Shown: one piece after another, positions 31,565 through 44,279 of the stretch
How the letters are laid out: the number at the start of each line of letters is the position of its first letter
How positions within the stretch are numbered: the stretch's first letter is position 1
Assembly (NCBI GenBank): GCA_032164245.1
Contig: JAVMKO010000003.1
Span: 66,038,390 to 66,102,389 of the forward strand
Reading direction: 5' to 3'
Source of the DNA: Sternotherus odoratus
Lineage: Eukaryota; Chordata; Testudines; Kinosternidae
DNA length: 64,000 bases
The notes under the pieces: model-generated
Seen by the model: only the letters and a program-made list of their open reading frames with translations
Database searches by the model: none
What the model was told of the DNA's origin: nothing
Program-made: the position numbers and the translations under genes

Positions 31565-31745
31565 GCCACCTGTAGGCAGTCTACACTTCAGCTGCTGCAG
31601 CAGCATAGCTACAGCGCTGCAATTTATGCTGCTATAGCACCATCATGTAGAGGCTTCCTACATCTACACAGGAGTGTTTTCCATCAGTGTAGTTAATCCA
31701 CCTTTCTGATAGGTGGTAGCTAGACCTAACTACAGTGCTTAGGAT
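31565..31745. repeat. Degenerate MITE-like repeat
   Basis: Words such as gtctacacttcagctgctgcagcagc and ctgatag...agctagacctaac recall the gtctacact-ended MITE family at 22321 and 25746. Ends are too decayed to define. Confidence 0.45.
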
Positions 31746-31904
31746 GTGAAATTTTTTTGCAGCCCTGAGTGATATATCATGGTCAATCTAATTTTTAAGT
31801 GAGGACCAGGTCTGAGATTCTCAAACAATTCTGCAGCCAGGGGTATAATCTGCAGCAAATTCTGTGCTCCTTAACATGCTGGGCCCTAATTCCTAGTAGT
31901 AATT

Positions 31905-32020
31905 GTAGCACCTTATAGACTAACAGATTTTAGGGATCATGAGCTTTCATGGGCTAAGACCCACTTCATCTGATGAAGATCCTTTTGCAGATCCAGACTA
32001 ACACGGCTACCCCTCTAATA
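31905..32020 (-). mobile_element. Penelope-like terminal fragment with decayed hammerhead core
   Basis: Minus strand: cagatgaagtgggt, loop, agcccatgaaagc, then a tail ending in the complement of gtagcacctta. This matches the terminal repeat seen at 53082-53165 next to a GIY-YIG coding region. The expected CUGANGA box reads CAGATGA, and the far side ends ctaacacggctaccc. It is a short non-coding fragment. Confidence 0.65.
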
Positions 32021-32885
32021 TTAGTAGTAATTGTAACTATATTAATTTCCTGAGCTGCAGCACTGCATTCAGCCTGCATCACTGGAAACTTTCCTTCATC
32101 TTGTCATTAATCAGTCTTTTCTCTTTGGCCTCCTTCATTCCTTACTGGGAGTATATGTTGCTGTAATTGCTGGGTTTATGGAATCTTTATCTTGCATACT
32201 TATTTGTGGTTTATCTTTTATCTTTTTGCTAGCAAAAAAATTAATGATTACATGCCTTTAAACCAGGTTGCTACCTTGATTATTAAAGGTATTTCAAGAT
32301 TTTAGGCAGAACCTTACATATGGAATATTAAGACACCTTCTCACTCCTGAGATTAGTTATTAGGGTAATCTTTGTGTTTTCTCTGTTGTGTTCTTTGTAT
32401 GTTTCATGTTACTTTGTTCTTAAATACTTCTGTAATTAAATCCATCTTTAACAGTAGTTCAGTAAATGTTACAGTACTTGTAAATAATTTGAATCCCCCT
32501 TAAATTTTTTAAAAAGAAATCATAGGAGGCTTATCAGGCAACGTGATTCTGTCCTCAATAACAAACACTGAACAATGGTGGCAATGTATATAAAGTAAAG
32601 AATGACCTTCAAAACTCATATTTTTAATATGGCACTTGTGGGAGCAGGGCAGTCATTTTTTTTAAATCAAATACATTTAAAAATAAGACAAAAATTGTCT
32701 TAAGTGGTGGAATGCAGTTCAGAAGGAGTGGACATAAACTAATTTTTTTGTCTGCCACAGGCATTTATCATGATAATTTGTTCCTCCCAAAAGCATGACA
32801 CTTGTGTTTGAACTATATTATTGCATTCACCTACCTTGTCTCATTATAACCATAATTTCCTATTCATGTTCACAGTTATGGTATT

Positions 32886-32889
<4 letters not shown>
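32021..32889. other. Intron stretch, nothing recognised
   Basis: AT-rich intron with no supported feature. Confidence 0.45.
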
Positions 32890-32971
<82 letters not shown>

Positions 32972-32984
32972 TTCCCCCCCCCCC
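32890..32984. repeat. (CT)n microsatellite and C tract
   Basis: About 39 uninterrupted CT dinucleotides run to about 32968, followed by ccctttccccccccccc. The pure pyrimidine tract creates serine/leucine repeat frames that are not genes. Confidence 0.97.
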
Positions 32985-33989
32985 TTGGAAGTTTCCACAA
33001 CAGTCTAATTACAGGAGAAAATATTAAAGTGGTTGCTTATGAATTGTTTTCATCCTGACCCTATCCTCAGCAGAGATCACAGGCCATGAGTTAGTTCATC
33101 CTCAGCTCCTCACTAAGGTTTAGCTTTTTGAATAATTAAAAAACAATGAAATATAAATAAACAGCCCTAATTGCATCTAGGATTTCTTTCTGGGGTCTCT
33201 TCTGTTCTCAATTCTGTTTACACACACAGAGCGTCTCCCAGTCTCATATATCCTGCTTGGAGCTAATTGGACTCACCTGCCACCATAACTCAGCAGTAAG
33301 GACCCTGAATCATAATGTAGGTTTTAGCACCCAAATCATAGGAGGCTTATCAGTGACTCAGCAGAAGAGGCTTGAATTTCCTATACCAGGTCTTAGGGAG
33401 TGCTCTTTAGTGGGAGGAAAAGTCCCAGGGCCTATTTTGTAAAAAGCTGCTTCTCTCCAAACAGTGTCAATTTCAAACTGTCTCCTTTAAACCTCAGTAT
33501 GTTCAAGACAGACATGAGATTGGTGGGACGGAGAAAGCACTTTGAGTTATTGGAACTTCTCACCCTTTGAGAATATCTGCCTCTGATTTGTCAATGCAGT
33601 GCACAATTTTGGAGTTGTAATGCATTACACACTGCAGCTCCTAGACACACTGATAGTAGTAGTGACCAGAAACCTCTTTTCCCATCTTCGGCTCATCAGC
33701 AAATTACCCTTTATTTTCAGATTCAGACTTAACCCACATTCATCCTTTTTTTTTTTTTTTCGTTGTCTCCAACCTGTATTATTGCAGTGCCTATATTTTT
33801 TCATTCCTGAATCAGTTTTTGTGGGGTGAGCAAGAAGGCATAACAATTCAACACTAGTGATGCAGATTGCCTGGGTCCTAAGGTCAGGGGACAAGGGAGG
33901 CAGAGGTGAGTCAGGGGAAAGATTTTTTTTTTTTTTAAGTAATTCACAAGATTTATACCTTTAGCATTTTGTTTATATGCTTGTCTATC
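32985..33989. other. Intron stretch with poly-T tracts
   Basis: Unique-looking intron with poly-T runs near 33747 and 33925. No coding feature. Confidence 0.45.
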
Positions 33990-34112
33990 TTGCCTTTTTA
34001 TATTGTAATTTATCAGGGCAGGGATTGCATCTTCCATTGTGTTTGTACAACACCTAGTGCAATAGGGCCCTAATCCTGATTTGGGTCTTTGGGAGTTACT
34101 GCAATAAAAACA
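33990..34112 (+). repeat. Old LINE/SINE 3'-end-like repeat
   Basis: The sequence cagggcagggattgcatcttcc, gtttgtacaacacctagtgcaatagggccctaatc and a terminal aataaaaacaacaaataa is a better preserved copy of the 3'-end repeat noted at 11340. Similar to L2/CR1-type 3' ends; not classified further. Confidence 0.55.
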
Positions 34113-34988
34113 ACAAATAATACCTGGGCTTGATTACAAAGACCATATACAAGCTCCAGTTAGTTCAGTTTATGGGAGCCTGCTCCCATAAATGGAATGG
34201 ACCAATGAGATCACACTGTGGCAGCACTTGGCTCCCTATCTAATTCTGGATCCATTCTGAAGTCCGGGTTCAATTTTTTAAAGCTGTCAGTAGGTTAAGA
34301 CTTAGCTGTTTTAGAGAATACGGAGTGAATGACAACTCTCAGCTGTAGCTGCATTGTGCAATGATGCCATGGCTGAAACTCTGCAGGATAGAGTATTCAT
34401 TATAAAGGAGCTTGGTTTTCTACCACTGGAGATCAAGTTCAAACCAAATCTTGGTGCCCAGATCCTGCCCCTCTTGTAGGTGTATGCATTTTGGAGAAAA
34501 AGTTGTTGCTAAATATTCATATAGATTTGTAATCTTCCACCGGTCAGATTGCTTCTTCAGTCCATACCATTTTTTAAATCTAATATACCACAGATATTAA
34601 ATATTTTGGTGAAAATCCCTTAATTCCATAATGGCATACATACTTTTCTGAGGTGCTGTTAGTTTTGGGGCCTTCTAAAGTGGGCAGGTATGAAACAGAG
34701 TTTCTTAGCATTCACAAATGTTTCTCAATAGGCAGAGCTTACTTGGTTCTCACAAACAAATGCTCAGCTTCAGTTTGCCAAATGTTTTGAGGATGCAAGT
34801 ACTCCACAAATTGTCAAGGAGCCTAAGTACCCAATGATTTATTCTGAAAAATGTCCAGACATGTTTACAGAGATAATTTACATGTAGAGTTGTAACCAAC
34901 ACTTTAAAAAACTTGATGACATAAGATCTAAATTGAGTTCTTGTTTTATTAGTGGGAGGCATGAAGGGACTCTTTAATACATGGTTTG

Positions 34989-35168
34989 GCAGTAGTTCAC
35001 AATTTTTTTCATTCTGCAGGCCACTTAGTAAAGGAGAGATCCTCTCATGGACTATTGCCCTTTGCAACAACCTAATCCCCCACTGTTTGGTTCAACATTG
35101 AATTCTTTGGACCAGCAGGAAGGGCTCCTCAGACCATTGGTGTTTTACGAACCGTACTTTGATGTGCA
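34989..35168. repeat. hAT-like remnant
   Basis: It starts cagtagttcacaattttttt and contains ctgcaggccactt and cagaccattggtg...gaaccgtactttga, words typical of hAT elements of the cagtggttctcaaactt type. A clear right terminus and target duplication are missing. Confidence 0.4.
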
Positions 35169-36508
35169 AAAATACTATTAATAAATAGCGATTCTCAAAC
35201 ATCCAAAGATTTCTTGTAAAATGCTGTGTAAATTACAATCATAGTGCAGTTCATCATATAGCTAAAATATTTTCTCTGTCAAGTTTATTATTACGCACAA
35301 TAAAGCTACCATTAATACTAAAAATAAGCAATTCTGAAGCATTGGTATATCATTGACAGGTAAAGTTTTAAAGTAATATCTTGAACTTTGGCTGAGCATA
35401 TCTTTTAAACTGAAATAAAACAAAATATAAACCAGATATCCATAATTGGTGGGATTTATAAGAGATTAAACCACTGTTTTCTTTCAATTGAACCATTTTT
35501 TATTTCCTTGTTTAGAGTCAAAATAAATCAATATTTCATTCTTTTAAAATTATTTTTGTTTAAATAATTCAGTGCTAACCCCAATAACCTGCTTTCACAA
35601 TGACAGGAGTGATACTGTTCAGTATCGCTTTTTACAGCATTGGTTGGTGATGATATAGTGATACTTGGGTTGCTTCAGTTATTCTGTAGGGTTTTTGTAT
35701 TAAAATGTACATCTGTTCTTGCAAAACCATCTTCAGAGCAATTTAAAAATATTTATCAGCTTACTGTATTTTTTTGGTTTTGGTTCAGAGAAATGTAGGT
35801 GTTTAAAACTTGACCAGTTTAGAACTCTTAGAAAGATCTGTAGGTTTTAAATTTCATAGAAGGGAATTGGTAGATATAACATTTCTTTTATTGTGTGCTG
35901 TGCTTTGTCCAGCCACCTGTGATAGGAACACACACATTTGTTGATTGGCTGATCTGCCAATTTGTTTTTTAGAAAAGTCATTTAGCTGATTAAATTGATT
36001 TGTCAGTTTGTTCCATTCTAATGCTGTGATAGCCCAGGCGCTTTCAGTATATTGAATAGTTAAAACCTGCTTTTGAGGTCAGTGTCAGCCACTCTGACCT
36101 CTGCTGAACTGTCACCTGAGTCAGAATTGGTGGGATTAATCCTTTGATATTGTGATGGCTTCGCTTATCAATTGACTTCTTCATTACTGAAGATGTTAGG
36201 CCTTTTGTTTCCCCTTCTTATTATGTAACCAAGCAAAGTCTTAAGTAGAAGGCACTTTTTTTGCAAGCTGTGGAAGTGCTTATTTTTATTTTTGTGAAGT
36301 ATATCTAGTAATCAAATGGATAAAAATAACGACTTCATCTACAATGCAGTTATGAATTACTGTGCTTAATATCAGCATTGTTTGAGGACAGTTTTTGTTT
36401 GACACAGATTAGTTTTCAAAGAACATTTTAACAAGTAAAACACATTGCATCTAGATTACTGTGTGCCTGATTAGAGGTTTACAGTTTTGTTCTAAATACT
36501 TTCAATAA

Positions 36509-36540
<32 letters not shown>

Positions 36541-39500
36541 TGTGATATATAAAAATATTTACAGGCAAGGATTATTTAACTGTATTTATGTACCTCAAAG
36601 ACTTTTTTGGGATTATAATTTGCTCCTGATCTATTCATTGAGTTGTAGATACTATATAATATTATAAGCCTTTTTTCAAGTCATATCTGACATTCCACCT
36701 CCTCCCCCCGGCAGTTTGTTCAAATACAGACTCCTAGGTTTTATCACCCAAGAGAAAATATAATTGCTAGTGTAGCTCAATCTTGTGTTCTTTTTCTTTT
36801 TCCCCCTTAAATCATAACGGCTTTCCTCAGTTCTGTTTCAGCGAATGAATTCTTTGATTAAAGTGGGCAAATCAAAGTATATTACAGATATGTTATAGTT
36901 AGTTCTTGATGTAACAGGATAAATTAGTTTAATTACACGTGGCAGTTTTCTTTGCTTGTGATGTAATGTGAAATAAGGTCCTCCCTCTCCCGAAAAAAGC
37001 CCGAGCCAATTAATAAAGCTTTTAAGCTCTTTGTCACAGGCCACCGTGGAGGTCTGCAGAGAAGAACTTTAATCCAATAAACATTTCATTTAGATCATGA
37101 AAAGAAAGCTTGAGGAGAAGCTCCTACGAGAGAGGGTGTTACCAGTGATTCTAACCATGAAGAGATGTGAGGAATTTGCCAAATTAACCAAGAGACCTTC
37201 ATATTTAACACATAAACGTGTCAAAACTAATAATAGAATAATTTAATTTGAGTTGAACCTTATATTGTGAAAATTGTAAAAAGCCACAACTGTTTTCTTC
37301 AAAGACTTCACTGTTGAGCTAGATGGACAGGGCAAGGGGAGGTTGTGAGAAACCCAGATAGCAAATAACACTGGCCGAAGTTGGTGGGGAAAAAAAGGAA
37401 TAGATAATTAGGTGTAATTAGTGTGTATGAATTGTTGTCTCCCTGCCCTTGGCTTGAATAAATTTAGAAGAAAAAACCCTAGTGGTGAAAATGCTTTGAT
37501 GTAAGAAGAGTCATTGTGGTTTGGCAGCATAAAGGCAGTGTTTTATACTTCTTACATAATGGTTGTGATACAGAAAGAGTGAATGGACTCTGCACCCCCC
37601 AGTCTGCTTTACAGCAAGGACTTTTGGATTCTCTTGAAACAAAATGCATCAGAAGTTTTCAGTGGTGGGTAATGAGGTAGTGGACCTCATCAGAGCTAAG
37701 CGTAAGCCATCTTTAGCCTTTGTTTGGACCTTAATCGCATTTTTTTTATTCTGGGAAATCTAGTTTCTTAAATCAACACTCCTTTTCCCCCTCCGTGCTA
37801 GCAGCTCTTGCAAAAGCAAAGGCTAATACTAGGGAAAGAAATAAGATCAGAATTTAAAAAAGAAAAAAAATCATAACATGGTAAGCCAACTTTATCCGTG
37901 GTGTAGCTCCATTAAAGTATATGGAATTATACCAGGGATTAATTTGTAAATTATTACACTTCTAATCCAGTATGAGATATTGCCAGGGTTCTGTCTTTCT
38001 GCAAACCACTGCTTATTATTTAAAAACTGTTAAGAACCATTAGTAATAATAATAGTAGGGGTGATGTTTGTATGCACATACACAATATATATATATATAG
38101 GTTTAAAGCAACATGGAGACAGGGTGACCTTCAAAGAGTGAGCTGAAATAGAGCTGTTTAATTTAGTGTTGTTTCTGTTGCACACATCTTATTCTTTATC
38201 CTTCTTCCCCCTCTTTCAAAAGGCTGGAAAAAGAAAGACATTTTGTGCCCAGCTACATGCCCCATTCTCTCTCTCCCCTCCCCCCCCCCCCCCAAACAAA
38301 TAAAAAACATTTTTAGTTTCAAGATCAGAAATATTATACGTCAAAGTGAAATTCAGACTCTTTTATGTTACACCCATTACCCATTATTTGAAATTTAATT
38401 ATTTCCTGAAATACTATATTTATAGACATTTATAGACCGGGTTTAAAATAATTTGTAGCAAGATTCTTTAAAATGAATTTTATGTTCTCCTGCAGTAACT
38501 ACAAGTGCTTATTTTTAATCACAAAATTATAGGGCCAGATCCTAAACTGATGTAAATCTGTGTAATTCCATAGACCTAATCTCAATGATTTTCCTGTTAA
38601 ACCACTGAGATTAAAGATGAAAATGTTTTATATTACAAATTCTGTTTGTTAACACTTAACTGCCTAGATTTTTGTTGTCTGTTTAGAATAACAATTTAAA
38701 AATATCATAAATAAGAATTGCATTTGTTACACATGATCAGTCTTAATGACAACAACTAAATCCAATTGTTTTTGTATTATTTAAAATGCAAAATCTGACC
38801 AAGGTGACATTTTGAAAATTTTCCACAAAGTTTATTTTTTCTAGTGTTTTTTAAAGTTGTATTAGGAATGATGCGTCTAGCACCACTGTAGTAGTCTGCA
38901 ATGTTTTATCATTCCACAGTTATTGAAAAATAATAGGAAAAAACCTGTGAAGAAAGTAGCATTTCATTTAACCCTTTTGAAGCATTGTGCCATTATACAG
39001 AACAAGTAGTCTTTTGTACTTGAAGTTGATTTGAGCTGTGAAAGGCAACACCTGAATATCTCACAAGACTAATTATGGCTGATTGTGTTTTTCAGGTATA
39101 GGTCACAGGAAATTCACTTAGGGTAGAATATGTACAAAGCTAAGAAATATGCAGATTTTGTGTTGTAGGATGGTGTAAAAATTATTTACAGTTAATACTT
39201 GCATAAAGGTTATAAAGGTTGATGAAGTGATATTTAGTTTTGCTTTACTATTCACTGCATGTCAGAATGTAATTATGACTGATTCATGAAACTGTCTTAG
39301 GAACGAACCATCTTTATTAAAATGCTGATCAAGATAAGAGCTGACAGTAATAAAGAATAGAACATTTTAGTCTTGTTGCTTTTGAATGATTGCTAATTAC
39401 CCTAGAGGTCATGTATAGTGCTTGGGAGGATTCATTGACATTATTTCTTTTAAGCCTACTGTTTCAACAATATGAAAATGAAAACTGAGTGCATATCGAA

Positions 39501-40578
39501 CAAGACTTTGACCAAGTTTTTTATGCCATGAAATACCTGATGATTCCTCATTCCTGCTTTTGTTGTAGTAAATTTAAGTTCTGAGGGGTCTAGACAGCAG
39601 AGTATTGGGAGTGCTGCAAATGTGGTATATTTATTTAACAAGGCTAACTTTAAGCATAAGCAAAGCAAGCAACCGTTGCTTCTCAGGGTCCTGCATCCCA
39701 TACATGTTGTGTAACTCATGGCCTCGTTCTATCTCCTTCTTCAGAAGCTGGCCCAGAGAGAAACCAGTATATTACTGGCATATCTTTTCTTTCTCTCTTT
39801 CTCTTAACAGGACAAGGGATGGAGTTAACGTATGGTCCAGTTTTCCCCACCTGACGTCGAACAGCTGGAAGGGGGTGTCTTATAAATCATAAGACCTGGT
39901 TTACTAACTTTAAATCCTGAAATAAGATGGTGATTGGCATTAGCTGAAAATTTCAAGACCATCCATTGTAACTAGTGTAATGTTAATCATATATGGTGGC
40001 TCAGAAAACAGTTGTTCATTAAACATACTATATGTCTACTTAAGAAAGAATTATCATTTTACTATAGTTATGAATCATTTGGAATGATTTCCATTACAGT
40101 GATGTTCTTCAGAAGGAGAAGCGTCTGTTAGCTTTCTCCTGATATCCCTCAGTTAACAATTTTAAAACCCCCAAATAAAACTCTTGCTTCTAATTAGACA
40201 CTGGATATGGGTCAATTAATGAAAATACCAAGGAAACCAGAAAAGATAACAGACTTTGGCAAGAAAAATAAAGCTCCCATTTTCTGTAATCGTGACGGAA
40301 GACATCCACAATATATTTATGCATTCCATCACAAGGGAGAGTAGTTTTTGTCCCTTGGTGGGGAGGAGAATGATTACTAATGAAAATTCTTGTTGTTGCA
40401 TGATTTGACAGAAGGGGGGATTTTCAGTCCTCATGAATAGCCAGGGAAGTCTAAATCAGTTGTGCAGTCTTGTTATTGTTGGGTACTTGTTTGGATGTCA
40501 CGTCATGTAAGGGAATTGTAGCTAGAGAGGATGTACTTGAAACTGGAAGATTGAGGTCTAAAACAGTAGTTGTTGATC
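35169..40578. other. Repeat-poor intron block
   Basis: About 5.4 kb of AT-rich sequence in which I recognise no transposable element apart from simple repeats: (GT)n(GA)n near 36510-36540, (TA)n near 38088 and a C tract near 38278. This contrasts with the dense repeats on both sides. No exon with AFG1L similarity or other protein similarity was found. Confidence 0.5.
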
Positions 40579-40636
40579 CTTTCTTTCAGAAAGTTCTGTT
40601 GGAGTTGCACTTCTCAGGCTTAGCTTTTCATTGGTT
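40579..40636 (+). repeat. 58-bp direct repeat, copy 1
   Basis: The 58 bases from ctttctttcagaaagttctg to ttttcattggtt recur without a mismatch at 41384-41441, directly after a SINE. Confidence 0.95.
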
Positions 40637-41191
40637 ATAAACAGTAGGTGTTCATATATATTTCTTTTTAAAATTCATTAGTGGTGTATGTAAGTGTAAT
40701 AGCTGATTACATAGCGTTATGAATCTGAGAATAAGTAAGATTTTAATCGTAGCTCACTTCCGTAGTATAAAGCCGTCCTTGCCATCAGATGTATTTGTCA
40801 AAGCAGGTTTCTGCAAAGTTAGTTGACAGAAGCAAGTGATTGTGTGGAATTTTGTCCTCTAATGATGCTGTAAAAGAGAGTGCACTCTATCCATACAACT
40901 GCATCCTAATGGAATAATAGCTTGTAGTGGTACAGAAAAAGTGATTGCCATGAAACAAAATACCATGTCTTCATATTAGTTGACTTGAAATTTATAATGT
41001 TACTCTGGTTGTTTAAAACAACCGTAGGAACAGTACCAGCTTCTTTAAAACATTTATTTTTTTTTATTTCCCATTTCTTATGATTCCCCATCCCTAAGAT
41101 ACTCACAATTGGGGACATATTGGAATAGTTCAAAACAGTGATGGTAACTTATACTCTTTAGCCCTGGTGCTAGTGCAAACACATATACATA

Positions 41192-41383
41192 TGGGGGTGG
41201 GAGGGATAGCTCAGTGGTTTGAGCATTGGCCTGCTAAACCCAGGGTTGTGAGTTCAATCCTTGAGGGGGCCATTTAGGGATCTGGGGCAAAAAATCTGTC
41301 AGGGGACAGTACTCGATCCTGCTAGTGTAGTCAGGGGACTGGACTCGATGACCTTCAAGGTCATTTTTCTCTTAAAGTTCTTT
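41192..41383 (+). mobile_element. tRNA-derived SINE, CryI-like (turtle)
   Basis: The head resembles a tRNA gene with pol III boxes: A box tagctcagtgg (41207-41217) and B box gagttcaatcc (41250-41260). The body (gggccatttagggatctggggcaaaa) and the tail (ggactggactcgatgaccttcaaggtc) match the CryI/tortoise pol III SINE pattern, in which the 3' part resembles a CR1-type LINE tail. It ends in a ttctttctttc stretch. This SINE is a main reason for suggesting a cryptodire turtle. Confidence 0.85.
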
Positions 41384-41441
41384 CTTTCTTTCAGAAAGTT
41401 CTGTTGGAGTTGCACTTCTCAGGCTTAGCTTTTCATTGGTT
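41384..41441 (+). repeat. 58-bp direct repeat, copy 2
   Basis: Exact second copy of 40579-40636, starting where the SINE tail ends; sequences diverge immediately after ttggtt. Confidence 0.95.
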
Positions 41442-41600
41442 CTAGGAGATTGGTATATCTCCATTTATTTATTTTATTTATATGCTTAACTTTGTACATG
41501 TAAATAGTTCAGTTGAAGCTTAGTTAAGCATGTGCATAAATTTTGCAGGATTGGGACCTTAGTGTATGTACTTTGCCATCCTTGCTGGTTAATCTATCTA

Positions 41601-42248
41601 TCTATATATATAAAAGTCAAGTGGTGTATGTATGAGTGTATGTATGTACGTACGACTGCGAAGTCCTCCCGCACCGTTTGAGCCAGAGACTTGAATTTTG
41701 GTACAGTGAGGGGTCTTGGGGTCTAGATGCTGGTAAGGGTCGAAAAATTTTCGGATCTCACCTCTGACGCCCCCCAGGGGTGAAAGTCTTTCAGGGCCAA
41801 TCACATCAGCTTGGCAGTTAGGTGGTGATGATGTCATAATACTCCCCTCCAACAGACACCTCACTCGCTCAGCTCACCCCTCCCACCTCCCCAACGGAAC
41901 CCCGGAGATCCCTCAGTTCTCTGCCCCTCCCACCTCCCCAACGGAACCCCGGACTACATCAGCTCTGTGCCCCCCCCCACCTGCGAAGGTCCCCGGAATC
42001 CCTCGGCTCTGGGCCCCCTCCCCTCCTGCGACGGATCTGAGTTGGGTTTGGTGGGACGGTAAGTGAGGTGGGGGTGTCGGATTCGGTCGGGGGGGTGAGG
42101 TGGGGGTTTCGGGTTTGCTTCGGGGGGTGGGAAGGTGTCGGGGTGGGTGAGGGGTGAGGGGTGGGTGTTGGGGTTGGTCAGGGGGTGTCAGCTGTCTGCC
42201 ACCTCCCCACCTCCGACTGACCCGAGCAGCGCCGGGCACTTATGCTAG
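41601..42248 (+). mobile_element. Non-autonomous Helitron with intact ends
   Basis: It starts TCTATATATATAAAAGTC after A (41600) and ends cttatgCTAG at 42248 before T. The hairpin-like cccgagcagcgccggg lies just before the end. The shared cttgaattttggtacag and cccccaggggtgaaag words are present, but the GC-rich interior differs in repeat number and orientation from the other copies. No protein is encoded. Confidence 0.82.
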
Positions 42249-42710
42249 TAATAATAATAAAAATATCTATCTCCTATATAGGGCTTTTCATCAGTAGATC
42301 TCAGAGCACTTTGCAAAGATGGTGTCATTATCCCTGTAATCTCTTGTTTAAAACCATTCTTAGTTTTATTTTTTTGCATAGGTTCATCAAAGTGTGTTGT
42401 GTGCGCATGTGCATATGTATACATCTTAATATTTAAAAATCACTATCTTTCATATATTTCACTACACGTAGGTAAAGAAAAACATAAAAGCATCTTCAGC
42501 TCTGACAATCTCATATTGCTATACACATGCATTATTTAATAAATTAAATCACAGATTACAGTTCACTAAATATTCTATACAAAATATTTCATAGCACACA
42601 TCTACACAAATTAATTCTCCATAGTTTATACAAGATAGCAATGTAATCTTTTCTCTACCTGTACTTCAGAGGTGCTTTTATTTGAGTTTTAAAAAAATAA
42701 AATAGCCACC

Positions 42711-42805
42711 TATCTTGGATGGTTTAGACACAACAAATCCTGCATCTTGGCAGGGGGTTAGACTAGATGACCTTTGTGGTCCCTTCTAACCCGCTGATTC
42801 TATGA
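42711..42805 (+). mobile_element. CR1 LINE 3' end
   Basis: The sequence cttggcagggggttagactagatgacc, tggtcccttctaaccc and a terminal gattctatgatc is the standard CR1 3' UTR end. Severely 5' truncated, non-coding. Confidence 0.88.
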
Positions 42806-43655
42806 TCTAACAAGAATTATGTAGAACAAATTGTGCACCACAAGATCCTGAATACACTGTCAATTTATATATGTACACATTTTTCTCTTAAAGTGTTATC
42901 AAATGGCTTTGAGAGAGAGTGTTGATTGGATTACTATAGTAATTGGAGCTAGGATTGGTCTACAAGACATTATAAGCTGATGCATTTCAATATTTAAACA
43001 ACTTGATGCTATGTAATTGAAGAAACACTGTAGCAGTCAAAATTTTTCATAGAAAACATATAATGCAGCATATTCAGTCATGTTGGGGTTTTTTGTGCTT
43101 AAGTGTGTATTGGAGGTTTTCCTTAATCACTCTTTAGTTCCTTCAAAACGTCACAGTGACTAGATATCTGAAATCCATAGATGGAAATATATTCTAATGG
43201 TGTTTTAACATGTAACCTCATGTCTGCCAAACAATAAATTCCCTTCCTCATAAGTGTATTAGTGTGATAATTTCTGTCTTGCATTGTTATAAAAGTTACA
43301 TTTTAAAATTCATTTTCTACCCTACAGGCATATGTATGCTATACAATAACGTGCCCATATGAATCTGTTTTGATAATAAGTGCAACATAGAAGATTTTTG
43401 TGAACATGGTCAGAGTTAAAAGTTGCTATGCTTTGTTTTTTAAATTGTGAGTGTTTATTGAAGTTACTCTTAAATTTTGAAAGAGAACCTAAACTCAGGA
43501 GTACCTTATTTTTAATGGTTGTGTTTTTATGAATGGAGTCCATGAACCTTAATAACATGTTAACATATTATTTGTTTGGCTTTCCCTCTGTTTTAGGGGG
43601 GAAAGAATTGTTAATTTTGCCTGAAATGTGCATAATATTTTTTTTTTGTGAGGTG
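42806..43655. other. Intron stretch
   Basis: AT-rich intron with no recognised gene or element. Confidence 0.45.
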
Positions 43656-43660
43656 TTTTA

Positions 43661-44045
43661 GTGAGAGTGGCTGATGTAAAACTGTCAGTCTGTGTATGGT
43701 ACTGCTATACTGGTAAAAGAGACGAGATCTGAAAATCAGTTGTGTGTAGATCAGTAATGGGAGAGTTTGTGAAACCAGCTGTATATGTATAGTCCATGCA
43801 TTCTGGAGAATGCTGATGTGCAGCCAGTTACAATTGTATCATCTTGGCATTATGATAGAGAGAGTTGATGTAAAACCAGTTCTGTAGACATAGTCCATAT
43901 GTTATGGTAAAGGGAGAGTGAACCTAAAACCTGTTGCACATGTGTAGACTAGATATTACAATATGGAGAGAGTTGACCTGAAATCTGGTTCACATGTATA
44001 TTTTGGGTATTGTGGTAACATAGGATAGCTGTTATAAAACCAGCA
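43661..44045. repeat. Degenerate minisatellite, about 53-bp unit
   Basis: Around seven diverged units repeat the pattern gagagtt-gatgtaaaacc-ag-tt...tgtagac-tagtcca-tat-ttatgg. The clearest units begin at about 43759, 43859, 43912 and 43965, the last three spaced exactly 53 bp. Identity between units is moderate, so the array is old. It has no link to a known repeat that I can recognise. Confidence 0.75.
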
Positions 44046-44279
44046 TTTAAATAATTCCTTTATTGTGTATGAAGTCTCTTGCAGTTCATCCTACTTGATA
44101 TTGGAGACATTAAGATGTATAAATATGGACATCTTAAGTTGAGTGGTTTAAGTTTTAACAATTCTAAAGTAGAATAAATGTTAAAATCTAGAGAACATTT
44201 TCAAAAAAGTAACTTTGAAATGCTTCTAGATTTTTGGCTTGTTTAATGGAATGTACTTCATAATAAGAATATAGCAGTA

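Noticed and set aside
32795..33058. ORFs with long Ser-Leu repeats
   Set aside because: Direct translation of the (CT)n microsatellite.
34989..35168. Complete hAT element
   Set aside because: The left end looks hAT-like but no right end with CTG and no 8-bp duplication could be found; kept only as a remnant.
41192..41270. Possible functional tRNA gene (A and B boxes present)
   Set aside because: The 5' part is tRNA-like but the stems do not complete, and it continues into the SINE body and CR1-like tail; it is a SINE head.
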